The notes: generated by a model from the sequence alone, not told the origin. DNA of 64,000 bases from Gnetum montanum (GCA_015680685.1 MNCI01022058.1:130943-194942); one strand, 5' to 3'. Positions 1 through 12,479 are shown, numbered from the stretch's first letter. Made by a program: numbers and translations.

Positions 1-1271
1 CAACTGAAAAAAATATCTCTGTTGGATACAGTTCCACAGGCTGATGCTGTCTAAAAATGCATAAATCCCAGTTATTTTGCAGCCTGTTCCTTGGCTGATG
101 TAGCATTACAGCAATCCACTTTGTGCATAATCCCACTGATGCCTCAAATGCAAAATTCTGGGAGTGATTTCTAATGGTATTTCGATGTGGTTTCAAGAAA
201 TAACTAGAATAAATAGAACTGAATGGGCCATAATAATCACATTCAGAAGGGAAAGCATTTTGAACAAATGAATGAAATGCCTTCTGTGATTTATCACTTG
301 GATGTGAAAACACAGAATAACTTGATTTCTTCACCACATGCATGTAAACCATATGAGATCCATTTACCAAGCAAGCATCTGCATGAAGTGGTTCTACCGG
401 CAACTGTTTTGCACAGGATAAATTTGAATGCAGTATACAGTCATTAACCAAATTATGTTTCTTTAAAAAAACATAGCCAATATTTGCACCGCCATCTTGG
501 CATATATCAAGCATTTGATCATGTACATCTTTATATTGCATCCTCGGGTCAAGAATAAAACTTCTTCCAACAGGATCCAAGTAAGTTACAACTCTACAGT
601 ATCTGAGCTCAATATCTTTGTCAGTTTTAACCAGTGGATCCTCAAAACTTTGTGAACAGTCTATTAAATAGCTCTTTTCATAGAATGGCCTTGAATTGGA
701 CCTGTAGTATTTTATAACTGAACTATGATTCTTCAGTCTTGATATGCCCGGTTTAGGACTAATTTCTATGACTGCACCAATCGATGATGAACATTCCTCT
801 GCAAGAAGTATATTCTTCATATGGTTATCCAGATATGCCATGTTCAATATTTGTGAAAAGCTTAAAATTTGATCACAAGTTGTTTGGTACTTGAAGTTTC
901 TTTGCCGTGCAGTAACCGTCTGATGCAGCTCAGTAGAGCCAACTGAAAACTTTTGTCGAATGCTCCAATGATGTAAAAAGGGAAAATTATGCTGTGTTGG
1001 GCATGTTTTCCTCGAGTTATGTGAACTGGAAGAACCAAATTTTGGTGTTACGGATGCCACATTTTGCAACACGGTCCAATTACTAGAAAGACACACATTA
1101 CCCTGTCGAAAAGCTATTTGATTTTGATCTTCAAAACTGGAATCCTTAGTAGCACCCATAAAGTGATTACTGAACTGGCCATCAGAATGTTGTAGAAAGT
1201 GACAAGCTCCCCACTGAGGAAACTCATTTGTAAAGGGAATCAAATGGTCATCCATGAAGGGCACGCGTGCT
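1..1271 (-). CDS. Unrecognised protein gene, partial (open through window edge)
   Basis: On the minus strand one frame stays open from an ATG at 1255 to base 1, about 418 codons, with no stop in the window; it is easily missed because its stop lies outside. An intron acceptor (ttttctag) ends at 1272, and the same frame is open from 1271, so 1255 may be the start or an internal Met. The product is Ser/His/Asn-rich at the N-terminus and better ordered later, with stretches such as YLDPVGRSFILDPRM and MLDICQDGGANIGYVFLKK near residues 235-275. I see no signal peptide, membrane segment or repeat. I do not recognise the family. Base composition is unlike the neighbouring retroelements and there are no decay stops, so this is probably a real host gene. 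Confidence 0.6.
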
Positions 1272-3570
1272 CTAGAAAATAATTAATTATACAAAAGATT
1301 GGATTCATGCAATCCTCAGCTGTATAAACATCTTGCTCCTGCAGATACAGATAAGTTCAGGACATGATCAATTAATGACTGTGAAGCTAAAAAATAGCTC
1401 TCCATTAGTAAAACATTTGACATTCTCAGGCACTTAATATCTATTGTCATAGCAAACGTGTGATCATGCACAGCTTGAATTTCAAAAAAAAATCCTAAAA
1501 TTCTGATGTAAGTTATAATAGATATCTAATAGAAGATGACTAAAAATGCATTAAAAAAGCGTAATTCAAAGCATAGGCCAGGTGCCTTATAAGCAGATGA
1601 GCTATATAATTTGAGGACAGGCAAGTTTTCATGGTGATATTACCCAAAAACTTCAAAAAATATGAATGCAGGTAAAATATTGTGAAAATAATGATGAAAA
1701 CGATGATTTATCTACTTGTTACAAGGTTAGTCTATGCTGCAAGCAGATATATTGTGAAACACACAAAGTATGTGTTACAAGCAAAAACAAGATAGGAAGT
1801 CATAAAAAGAGTAAAAGAAAGTAAAATGCACATGAATAAAACTGTGCACAAGTCTACTTAGTCAAAGCTTCTGAAAACCCCACCCAAACATCTCATGCTC
1901 TTAGTAAACCTTAAATTTGGAAACTCAAGTCAAACCCAGCAGCCCAAGCTCAGGCTTAAAAAAAAGATGGTCTGGAAGTTTTATGTTTTCTAAAATTCCC
2001 TTGGAAGATTCCTGCCACCACTGAATATATATAGCAAGAATGTGTGACGCACTGGGGACAAGTATAACCCAAGTACAATTTTCTTTATTATATCCCAAAG
2101 TCTAACAGGATAATCAACGTTATCTGAAATGGACAAATAATTAGGGCTTAAAACCAAAAACCAAAATGCCACGTTTAGCTTAACAGAACTAAAATGGCTG
2201 ATTACAAGAAGAATTTTAGCTCCTTTGCTTATCATTAACAAAACTCCAATTTTTCGGTATTTCGAATTATCCTGCTAATTAACATAAATGTGGCATACCG
2301 CTTATCCTGCTAAGAAGTCACAGTTGTGGGTCAAGAAAAAATAAGTCCACGCATTATGTTTGATGGTAAAACAAGGATATAAGTTGCTGGAAATTAAACG
2401 AGGCCACCACGTCCGGCCATGAAAATGGATGATCCTATACAGAAAATTTCCAGTTTCCAGTTTCCATATACAGGAAAGGGAACTCTGTTTGACAAAGGGA
2501 ATGGATTTCAGCTATTTCCGTGAAAATTCGTAAAAATTATAGAAAATCTATGAATGCCGTGCCACTGGGCACGTGTGAAAATCTGATTTTGGATACAAAT
2601 CAACACTAATAAAGAAATCGAAGCTCTATCCACCGAGACCGGAAAATCACAGTCGGCGAAATAAACTGAACCTGAGCTTAACGATCGAAAACTGAAAGAC
2701 AGCAACAAACTGAGAAAATAACACTTTCCTACCGAAATTGAACAGAGAAGTTGAGTTTAGCGGATGTGTGCTGAATCCACAAATTTGCACAGGGGCATAA
2801 TCCTGATATGGGCAATTAGCAGGCAGAGACACAGAAGATAGTCTACACGGTATGAACCAACGGAAGCATGTGCCCCAGCTTGTTTGATTTACTGGTCTGT
2901 CAGTAATATTATTGAATTTTATCTGACAACCCGCTGCGGAAGGTTTGCAGCCAGGGAAAACGAGCGCAGGAAGCAGAAATCCACCATTAATCTTGACTGA
3001 AATATTTTTTTGGTTTATTGAATGCAGTGTTTTTAATATCAATTTTACAACTTTGATAGCAATTTAGTTTAATTTCAATTTTGCGTAGAAAAAGCCTCAA
3101 ACTTGCTTCGTGCTCTAACCACATGCACTTATCTTGATTTCAACTGTTGTATGCGAGGTTTAAAAAGCAAAGATGCAAGCTATTGTTTGGAAGGGCTTTC
3201 GTTGCTTTCGCAATTTTGTAAAAATTAGCATTTTAGCTTTCAACGAAATTGATATCATACTTAAGTCTAGGTTAACACCTCATTATCATATATATTTATT
3301 ATTTGAATAGATAATCTTTTTTTTGTTCAAATTAATAAATTTCTATTAAATCATTAAGAATTGATTTTTAATTTATAAAAAAATTAAAACTAATGTTACT
3401 TTTTTGTCATAGTAGTTGTTGAGCCTTAAATTACATGTTAGTAAATGGAGTCATTACCTATCCATAATAATTTCCTTGAAAAAGTTCTCTTGGACTAGGA
3501 GGGTCCAACTAGTTACATACTCAATAATTCCCTTGAAAAAGTTCATCTCTTGGCACAACATTATGACAAT
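1272..3570 (-). other. Intron/5' flank of the partial gene and intergenic DNA
   Basis: No convincing coding exon. A minus-strand ORF at 3042-2647 (131 codons) could be a first exon: it contains a donor-like CGG|TAGG boundary at 2733/2732. Its phase (one base left over) does not match the acceptor at 1272 (which needs two), so a direct splice would break the frame. Treat the whole stretch as 5' UTR/intron/promoter plus AT-rich intergenic DNA. Confidence 0.4.
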
Positions 3571-3999
3571 TGAGAAGCGGTAAAGTAGTCCCTATGTCCA
3601 ACTATACAAATTGCAAGCATTATGTGTAACCTAATCGTAATCAATGGACTAGTAAAGTACCTAGATCATTAAAAGTGATTGTAGGTTGTTGTCTTCTCAA
3701 TTATACTCGTGTGACCCTTAATATGCATGGTTAAATATAACTGAAGCATATGATCTTGTAGTGGTTATATTAAATTATTATTAATGATAGTTTGTTCCTA
3801 AACTACATTTACAACCTATTAATATGTTAAAAACTTAATCTATTTAATGTAAGTGCAATAAATTAACATCTAATCGAGCCTATGCAATGAGCATCTATTC
3901 CCAACTTGTAGTACTCTGAATATACATTACCATTGCTAGGTTACCAAGTGTCCCACGGTGTATTAAATGGCAACACTCCTAAGATTACCAAATGATAAC
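3571..3999 (-). mobile_element. E0: old LTR fragment, left half (split by E3)
   Basis: From about 3571 the sequence follows the LTRs of this nest in order: a degraded TGATGAG-like start, 'caactataca' (compare caaccatacg), then gcattatgtg, then ttaccaagtgtcc. It stops exactly at the TSD of E3 (ATAAC, 3995-3999). The homologous continuation appears on the far side of E3 from 42142. It is therefore the oldest layer of the nest. Orientation is inferred from the read-out of the other minus-strand LTRs. Confidence 0.55.
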
Positions 4000-4671
4000 T
4001 AATGAGTCGTAGTTGGTTGTGTCAATGAGGCCCCATCAACATGGTCCCATTGGGTTTGCTTTTGCTTATAAATACATGCTTACCAACCGCATTTATGGCA
4101 GCAGTTAGTCATAGTGTCGCGAAGCTCTTGCAGTTTTTGCATTTGAGAGTTAGAATATTTTCCTAAGTGCCCATAGCAGAAGTCATTGAGTGTACGAATC
4201 TTTATTCGAGCACTGTTGTACCTAAGCACAATAGCATGTGCGATAATAAAGACAAGCTTCTTGATAAACCTTGCAACATTCTGGATAGTTTAAATGTTTT
4301 ATTTATGCATTCATTCTTTTTATTAAATACTCAATTAATTAAGTTGAATTAAGCTAAATTAGACTTTAATCAATTAAGCTTTCATTAAATACATAAGTAT
4401 GACTGCTTCGAGCGTAAACACATATTCGCTTGGTAATCCCAGCAACGTTATTACTTGGTGTGCCTAGTAGTGTAGCGCTTGGTAACCCAACAATGGATAC
4501 GTGGGTTTAGGACGTGTACAAAAAGTGGGACAGGATGCTTATGTTAAGACTAGTTAGAGATCAATGAATTAGTTAAATTAAATTAGTCATTAAACTACTT
4601 TATCTTTATCTCTTCAAGCACCAAAGAACATAAAACATAAAACGATAAAAATCATATACCTCGATTACACT
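4000..4671 (+). repeat. E3 5' LTR, first piece (U3, TATA and most of R-U5)
   Basis: Matches 41283-41957 of the 3' LTR. It begins TAATGAG (decayed TGATGAG). A TATAAATA box lies at 4067-4074, only about 67 bp from the LTR start, so U3 is very short. The piece is broken at 4671 by E1. Confidence 0.85.
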
Positions 4672-5531
4672 TGATGAGTGGTGAGGTACCACTACACTCA
4701 ACCATACGAATACAAACATTCACACACGATCCAGTCGAACTCCGCAGACGGGCTAGTTGTGGTATCTAGATAGTTACATGTTGATCGCAATTCGCTGTCT
4801 TTCCACCTAGACTAGTACTTGTTTTGTCACGTATGGTTTAGTCTAAAGTGAGGTGTATAATGTGGGCCTAAACTAGTGCTACTCCTAGAGGCAATGGAAA
4901 ATAACTTTGTTTTAAGCTAAGAGGGAGTGGGAGAAGAGAATCTAAGCTAGCCTAAGTACGATGAGCATCTGTTCTTAATCATCCATACACATCTTGGACC
5001 TCGTGTACTATTTTTGGGATTACCAAGCGTATATTACTTGAACGCTCCTAGATACGCTACTAGGTTACCAAGTAGTCACACTTAAATGCTTATGATTAGG
5101 TCGTACTCATTCCGCGTTTAATAACAGGGATAGTAAAGGAAGATAAAGAAACATTAATTAAGAAAGTAATAAATAACAATAACAATTAAGCAATTAAAAC
5201 TACGTGAATGCTGCAATGATGGAGTAATCTCGATCTTTATTGTCGATCATGTGTGTGTCCAAGTACATCGCACTTAAATAAAGGTTCTGTATAATTACAA
5301 TCATCACATTGCGAGCATGCATTGGGGAAAGAGTTGAGATGAACTAAAAATGAACAAAAAGACTCTACTTCTATACTGACCTACTTACTTCTTCCTATGC
5401 ACCCAAATGTGTATTTATAGGCTTACATAGGAGTCACGATATCATGTATCCGATATCATTAGCCAAGTCGTGATATCGCGTACCCGATATCGCAGATCCA
5501 ATATCAGAGCTTGATAATTCATGATTCATCA
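4672..5531 (-). repeat. E1 3' LTR
   Basis: Pairs with 11621-12479. TATA box at 5419-5412. Four GATATC hexamers within 54 bp (5438, 5452, 5472, 5486) lie in U3. PPT (CATGGGGGTA on the minus strand) adjoins at 5532-5541. Confidence 0.9.
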
Positions 5532-7064
5532 TACCCCCATGACTAAATGAAAACTCATCCTCGAGTCGAACAAAATGAGAACAAGTTCCATTGATTACAC
5601 AGTGGATAAGTATGGGATTATTGACTAGCTAGAAATTTATTCATGTTGCAGTGGAGAGTTGAACACAACAAAATTAGGACACTGACACAAAATTACAAAA
5701 TTTATTGGAACTCATGTGGTTTCTGGTGGTGATGGTTCCTCCATGGATGCCTTTCCTTTGTCCTGCACTCCAAGCTTCTAAGATTGATACCATTGAAGAA
5801 GTGTCTAATGTTTCTCCTCTTCTATCCAAGGATTATTAGTCATCCATGCTGATGTTCCAATGTTTGATGGAGTCGGCACTTCCCATGGACAAGACAGCTG
5901 CAGGAACACTTGATTGGCCTTGACATGCCATGCCGCAAATAGTTCTCATTCCTCTTTGTAGGCTCAAGCCCTGACCTTTCCACCTTTTGCTTGGCCAAAT
6001 TGTGTAGTGACAAGAGTTTCCCGATGGATGCTGAATGATTATGCCTCCTGCTCTGGATGTTTTGCATGAGGTCCTTGGCCTCTACCTCCCCCTGGGCATT
6101 CAGTTGCACCTTGAGAAGGTCCTCCTTGTTGTCCTCTTTTAGGGGCTATCTATAATCGCACAAAGATCAATTGTTAGTAAGGTTATTGAAAGAAGTTCAA
6201 TTATTTCATACCTTACTCATTGCCTTTAATAAATGTTGAAGTCTTTGCTTAGTGTGATTTTAGAGTTAGAAATTTTTTCAAGGAAGTTGCCCTAAAAGTT
6301 TAATGTCAAACCTGATTTGTTTAGGTGACACATAAAAGGACATGTAATGGTTTTGAGGAATGTTTGATAAAATGATGACAAAGGAAAGAATAGATTTGGC
6401 AATGAAGTACTCGGAGGGTATAAAATGATGTGATGATTATGTGCAATGAGTGTAAATTACAAAGGTTACGCAAGTGGGTCCTCCCCAAAGCAGGTTCTCA
6501 CCTATGATGCCCTTACGTAATCATACTTGAAAATGTCCATAGGCACTAAAAGGTTCAAATGTAATCCCCACCAGTTGCACAAAACACACACATGTAGATA
6601 CCACCATGATGAGGTATGAATTCAATGCTACACAAGACATGAGTCACAAATACATGAATAGCAAGATGAGGCGAATTGTAGAAGGGATTGCAGAGATTGG
6701 GACATGAGGTAATTGACCCAGGGCACAATGAATCCTGAGTGTAGGATGTGATTAATGTGTCATTAGCTTGTCGCTCCAAAATCAAGACCAAGTCCATTCC
6801 TCTTATCAATGACATCACATTGTTTCATCCAATGATGGACAACCATAAGAGCATAATAACAACAAGGCATATGCTCACTTGGCATTTTGTTCAAGGGAGG
6901 AGTGATTTGGAATTTTCTTGCGGCACATTTATCTTGATCTTTTCATTTCTTTTTGTTTGGCCACCTTGGCACACTTTTTTTTTTCTTTTTTTTAATGCTT
7001 ATTCTAGAGATGCCACCTACCTTCAAGCATGGGTGCATGTCTTTCTAGTGGAACCCCCTAGAAT
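5532..7064 (-). other. E1 3' noncoding region, distal part
   Basis: Contains the block shared with E2-E4 (gggtcctccccaaagcagg near 6477-6495, then tgcccttacgtaa). A minus-strand ORF at 6109-5840 (89 codons) lies between that block and the LTR, where E3 has its extra ORF; it has no recognisable domain. Confidence 0.55.
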
Positions 7065-7069
7065 AGCAT

Positions 7070-8633
7070 TGTAACGACGGAAAATGTTGGTAGCTAGAAA
7101 TACCAAACAAAAATCCGTGTACACAGTCTTAACCACGGATTCGTGTGAGGGCCGTGCTGGAGGAAACGAATCCGCAATGCCCTAAACGATCTTGTCGATC
7201 AGACAGGGACTTACTCAATCAGTAAATCGACGAATATTGTAGATATCCCGTGGAACAATCTGATTCGGTGAATCGCCAAAGGAAAAGAAAACAATGTAGA
7301 TAACAACAACGTCAACACGACAGGAAGGATTGAATTTAAGGAAAATGCGCAATTCCAAGATCTGTACTTTGACCCGAAAACTGGGTATATTGCATACAAA
7401 TTTCCAATGGAAAAGCTCTGCTTATCTTGTGCGAAGCATACACAAAATAACAAGAAAACTGTTCAACAAGGAGTACCGAATGGAGTTCGATCTACCTCGT
7501 AAGCCAAATATGGGATGCAAGGAAGGTCAAGCTCTAACGTCTATTGATCAAATGTTTTTGATCAATAAACCTTACAAACCGTACTAGATAATCTCTCGAT
7601 CTTTGATCTGCTCTTTTTGGCTTCGGTAGTCTCTACTCAAAGCTGCCAATGATCACCAATGGAGAGAGTTGTGTTTTCACCAAAGGACTGATCGCTCCTG
7701 CTGCCAATGCTCAAGTGAAATGTCCTTTGTCTCTGCTAAAAGGTGATGCTGCCAAAAGTTACAGATGCTGCCGGTCTTTGTTTCTTCGCCAACTGGAGTA
7801 TTTATAAGCTCAACAACATATGGAGAAAGCATGACCCTGATGACACGTGTCCCGAACTTTCAATATACCGTTGACCTAGTAAACTTTATGTTGAAGTTGG
7901 CTACGTCGTGTTACGCTTCGGGAAGAGGAGCAAAATACACTGTCGACCACTTCCGCCAAAGCTGCTTCATGATTACGCACAATACGCTTATCAGCGTATT
8001 GTGCGTGTGGATAGTAGATGCGTAACTGCTTTAGCCGGCTATACACTGTATTACACTTGCTTACGCTACGGCGCGTGGCAGAGCGTAATAGAGTATGGGA
8101 GTAGTTGATGCCAGCTGTTTTATGCTTATTTACACCGCAAAGCGTAATAGAGCGTAAAAATGGTCAACTTTACAATGAATTACGCTTGTCCACGCTGCGT
8201 AGCGTAATAAGCATAAAGCGACCAATCTGCAAAGAAAAGAAGTCAATCTGCAGCTCTTCCTTGTACCCTGACTTTGTCTTCTTTGAAGCTCATTACACTG
8301 CCCTGCGTAATGGAGCGTAAACTCGGCCCTAAGCAAAAGACTTAGCCGAATATGCGACAAGTTTTAAACTTTAAACTTCTTCAAAATTGCCAAAGTAAGT
8401 TGCTTTCTGATATCGGGCTACGCTAAACAGAATTACGCTAAGCAACATTACGCTATGTTGCGTAATGTAGCATAAAGAGAGAAAATAAAGTAAGTTTAAA
8501 ATTTGTGAGAAACTCGGAGACTTGATGCTGCGCGCCTCTTTGATTTGTTCTGTCTTCTGAATTGCTATCGCAAACTTCCACCTGAATCACGAATCTTCGC
8601 CTAAGGCCGATTCGCAATTTCTACGATGTTTCA
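7070..8633 (-). mobile_element. Solo LTR A, from a different LTR family
   Basis: 1,564 bp with ends TG...CA and a perfect TSD AGCAT (7065-7069 and 8634-8638). It is unlike the nest family. A TATA-like TTATAAATAC on the minus strand at about 7808-7799 suggests minus orientation. It contains ten exact copies of TTACGCT/AGCGTAA between 7911 and 8454 plus near matches. No internal coding region remains, as expected after LTR-LTR recombination. Confidence 0.8.
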
Positions 8634-8638
8634 AGCAT

Positions 8639-9318
8639 TGGGTTTCTTAATTAAGTGCCTTTATTACTCTTACTTCCATTTGTCATTAGATCTACAAGGA
8701 TCTTAGTACAACCAGGCTACATGATAACTCCTACAAATGTCACCAAAGAGAATCCACAAGTCCCCTTGATGTCACACCTTGGTCATTCCTTCTTAGTCCA
8801 TCATTCTTCGCTCTGGGCATAATGAACACAAAGTTACTTTAATTTGTAATGATCTCAAGAATATCATTGGACCCAAAGTAGAACCTTTTATTAATAGAAT
8901 GGGTGGGTGGATGTTGTGGGCTCATTGCCCAAATAATTAGTCACTTGTGATCTAATAACACAGAACAACACCTCGACCAATGAGTCACATGAGTGTTTTG
9001 TTCATAGATGAGATTACCCTCAAAAAGGTAAAACAACAAATTGAAAAATGAAAAATGAAAATTTAGAAATAGAAAAATCTAAAAGTAACAAATTAAAAAT
9101 GAAGAACTGGAAAACAAAAAAGTGTAAAAGCAAAGAAGGGAAAAAACATTTACTAATTCTGCTTGTTAGAATGGAGGGTATCCCCCATGACTACACCTTT
9201 GAGTAGGGCTAGAATTAATAAATGGAAAATTTGGATCCATGCATGTTGGAAAGATGGGGGTTTGATCATATCCCAACCACAGGGTGTCTTTTAGTATGGT
9301 AGTAGGAATGTATCCAAA
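8639..9318 (-). other. E1 3' noncoding region, proximal part
   Basis: Resumes the sequence interrupted by solo LTR A and parallels noncoding DNA of E2 and E4 (for example 'ccccttgatgtcacacc' at about 8761-8777). A-rich 9030-9150. No gene. Confidence 0.55.
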
Positions 9319-11487
9319 TTAGGGCACACACACTTGATTATAGTAAACATAGTGGGGTAGATTATAAGATCTGGTCATGTGATAAGGAGCTAACCCACTA
9401 TGGCACCCGTGACTGTAAGATGGTATGCAAGGATCAATATGTCTCCCTATGTGGTTATATTCATTAGGCCACATGGCTGTTGGAGTGTTGATTGGTGGTC
9501 CGAATAAAGTAACAGGAGGCACTAAGTTCAAGGATAAAGATGCATCACAGTGTTTGGCTTGTGCTGAGTTGGAGGATGCAATGGTTTTAAAATCATGTTG
9601 TTTCTTTCTACAGCCATGCCTAAAGAAAGAACACTTTTGAGTACCTCCACTACTATTGACAATAGCAGCACAAGTAATGTTCGTGGGTTGGTGTTGTGGT
9701 GCAAAACCTTCTAGTACAATTGGTGGTGATATAGAAGGAGGTGAAGGATGGGAATATTGAGGTTGAGGAAGAGTGTAAGGCACATAATGTGATGATCTTG
9801 TTGGAGAGGACATGGGTGGATAGTACTTGGGAGAATGATAGTGATAAGATGAAGTAGAGGATGTTGATCCGGTTGGAGAAATAGGGTGTTGCACATAATA
9901 AGTGTTTGGCGTTGGGACATACAAAGGGTATGGTCTGGTTGGCGGTGGTTTCCCTCATAACTGGGGTTTTTGCCACTACAGTTGAACCCAATATTTCTGT
10001 ACAAAATCTGGATGTAGAATTCCTTCCCAATGCTCATGTAAATGTGACAAGATTGGGCATTGGACTTTGGGATGATCGTACAAACAAACATTACATTGAT
10101 GCATATGATTGGTAGTTGAGCTCCTATTCTTATTTTCTTCAACCCTTCATTCTGATTGTTGCATGGTGTCTTATCCTGTTTCTTGATTTGGCATAGTTCT
10201 ACCTCTACTAATGTTAGCATTTTCTCCATATTTTTTATGTACCCTTTTCATGATCTTATTAATCTTTGCCTCAATTTCATCTAGTGATTGTAGGACTGGC
10301 AAAGATGATTCCACCTCCTTGAAGTGAGTTGATTTCTCCTCTTCATGATCATGGACCCTTGCTAAATTGAGATTTTGGTCCTATTGAGCACTTTCAACAT
10401 TCTCTCGTTTAGCTATTTCTCCTTCTTCTTTTGCTACCTGTTGGATAAGCTCTTGGAGTTGGTGGGTCCGTAGCTCATATAGCTGACCTGGGGCATACAT
10501 CCCTAGAGTCTCCCTTGTTTCATTATGAAGTCCATCCATGATGTGATACATTAGCCTTTCCTTAAAGAACCCATGGCTTGGGCATTTGTTTAACAAAGAA
10601 TAGTATCTTTCTAAGGCCATGTCCAAGGTTTCATGTTGCCCTTGTTTCCATTCTTGGATTTGTCTCCTTAAGGCTGACACTCTGGCATAGGTTTGATATT
10701 GTTCAGTAAAGAGTTCTACCATTGTTGGCCATCTACAAATTGATTTTGGTTTTAAGGATCTGTACCATACTTTTGCTTGGCCAAAGAGTGTCATAGGAAA
10801 GAGCTTAAGTTTTTGCCACCCATTATCAATATTTTTCCATGCATAGGCATCATAGAAGACTTGTAAATGTTGTTTCTAGTCTAAATCATAGCCTCCTAAA
10901 AACTTGAAAAAGTTGTTTAAATCAAGCCTAGGTAGACGGATTTCTTTGCGATGCCTACAGGATATTTGAATAGCCTCTTGTATATGCATTAGGCTCTTAG
11001 TGACTAGCAGGGGTTCATCTTCACTATGTAGGTCATGAATTTGTGAGTTGAAACGATGTTGTCCTTGTTCATGTTGGTGCTCTCGATTTTTCCTGTGAGC
11101 TTGATTTTTAGTTCTACGCCAATCCCTTGAAAGATGGTCATCCATGTCACAGCCTGACATTGAAGGGATACAGGAAGAGAAAGAATTGGAAAACTCATCA
11201 TGACTTTTGTAAGTCTTCCAATCATCCCCAGATAAATTCTTGTTAACTATTGAGAAGGTCCTAGGCCTTACAGGCCCCATCATTCTACGGGATGTCCCAT
11301 CCTTACTAGAGGTGTCAGAGTTAGATGACAAGAGTCCTTGAGTACCATTGGGGTGTTCATGAACATAGGGGATCCCTACATAAGGTTGAGTACTCCAAAC
11401 TTCATCTTCATCATCATATAATTCATTGGTTCTCCAATGAATTGCCTCACTAGTTGTGGCATTAGCATGGTCTTGTGATGAAGACAT
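9319..11487 (-). pseudogene. E1 gag: 723-codon frame with six stops and no frameshift
   Basis: ATG at 11487; one frame runs to 9319. It shows an acidic N-terminus, EPLLVTKSLM, ISCRHRK (about 10960-10940), a Retrotrans_gag domain (about 10880-10500, with YARVSALRRQIQEW and YSLLNKCPSHGF), a Lys/Glu-rich linker, a CX2CX3HX4C zinc knuckle at about 10092-10054 and a Pro/Tyr/Ser/His-rich tail. The six stops (for example 10878-10876 and 10383-10381) are TAG, TAA or TGA, each one transition from a Gln, Arg or Trp codon. The rest of the frame is remarkably intact for an element whose LTRs have diverged. Role: the capsid-like RNA-binding protein of the particle. Confidence 0.8.
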
Positions 11488-11602
11488 TATTACAAATTGT
11501 GTGTGACTTACTTGAAATTAATTTTGTTTCTAAAAGATATAGTGTTAGTACTCTGTTACAGTGATCTTGGATGATGTAACTGATCTACATAACTAACACC
11601 AT

Positions 11603-11620
11603 CCCTGGCAACGGCACCAA
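11603..11620 (-). other. E1 primer-binding site
   Basis: Minus strand TTGGTGCCGTTGCCAGGG next to the 5' LTR, one of the best-preserved tRNA-Asp-type PBS copies in the nest. Confidence 0.8.
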
Positions 11621-12479
11621 TGATGAGTGACGAGGTACCCCTACACTCAACCATATGAATATAAGCGTTCATGCACGATCGGGTCGAACTCCACAGACGG
11701 GCTAGTTGTGGTATCTAGATAGTTACATGTTGATCACAGTTCACTATCTTCCCACCTAGACTAGTATTTGCTTTGTCACGTATGGTTTAGTTCAGACTGA
11801 GGTGTATGATTTGGGCCTAAACTAGTGCTACTCCTAGAGGCAATGGAAAATAACTTTGTTTTAAGCTAAGGGGAGTGGGCGAAGAGAATCTAAGCTAGCC
11901 TAAGTGCAATGAGCATCCGTCCTTAATCATCTGCATACATCTTGGAACTTGTGTACTACTTTTGGGATTACCAAGCGTATATTACTTGAGCGCTCCTAGA
12001 TATGCTACTAGGTTACCAAGTAGTCACACTTAAATGCTCGTGATTAAGTCGTACCCATTCCACGTTTACTAACAGGGATAGTAAAGGAAGGTAAAGAAAC
12101 ATTAATTAAGAAAGCAATAAATAACAATAACAATTAAGCAATTAAAACTAAGTGAATGTTACAATGATGGAGTAATCTCGATCTTTATTGTTAGTCATGT
12201 ATGTGTCCAAGTACATCACACTCGAATAAAGGTTCTGTACAATTACAATCATCACACTATGGGCATGCACTAGGGAAAGAGTTGAGATGAACTAAAAATG
12301 AACAAAAAGACTCTACTTCTATACTAACCTATTTACTTCTTCCTATGCACTCAAATGTGTATTTATAGGCTTACACAAGAGTCACGATATCGTGTATCTG
12401 ATATCGTTAGCCAGGCCGCAATATCGCATACCTGATATCATGGATCCGATATTGGAGCCTGACAATTCATGGTTCATCA
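11621..12479 (-). repeat. E1 5' LTR
   Basis: TGATGAG...TTCATCA. On the minus strand the TATA box (12367-12360) comes about 113 bp after the LTR start, preceded by repeated GATATC motifs (for example 12386-12391, 12400-12405, 12434-12439). Confidence 0.9.

Larger units (their letters stand above)
4672..12479 (-). mobile_element. E1: gag-only LTR retrotransposon
   Basis: TSD ACACT at 4667-4671 and 12480-12484. LTRs 4672-5531 (3') and 11621-12479 (5'), nearly equal in length and visibly diverged, mostly by transitions. Internal region 5532-11620 contains a PBS, gag and a long 3' noncoding part, but no protease, RT, RNase H or integrase. Without its solo-LTR passenger it is about 6.2 kb. It fits the TR-GAG class of non-autonomous elements described in plants. 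It sits in the 5' LTR of E3. Confidence 0.9.

Noticed and set aside
2647-3042. 131-codon ORF as first exon of the partial gene at 1-1271
   Set aside because: Donor phase does not fit the acceptor at 1272, and the composition is not clearly coding.
7070-8633. Host gene or CRISPR-like array in the TTACGCT region
   Set aside because: The heptamers are irregular and in both orientations, no even spacers exist, and TG...CA ends with a TSD show a solo LTR.
9653-10229. Two long minus-strand ORFs (125 and 172 codons)
   Set aside because: They overlap the E1 gag frame in other phases and lack domain evidence; the gag frame carries the zinc knuckle and continues on both sides.
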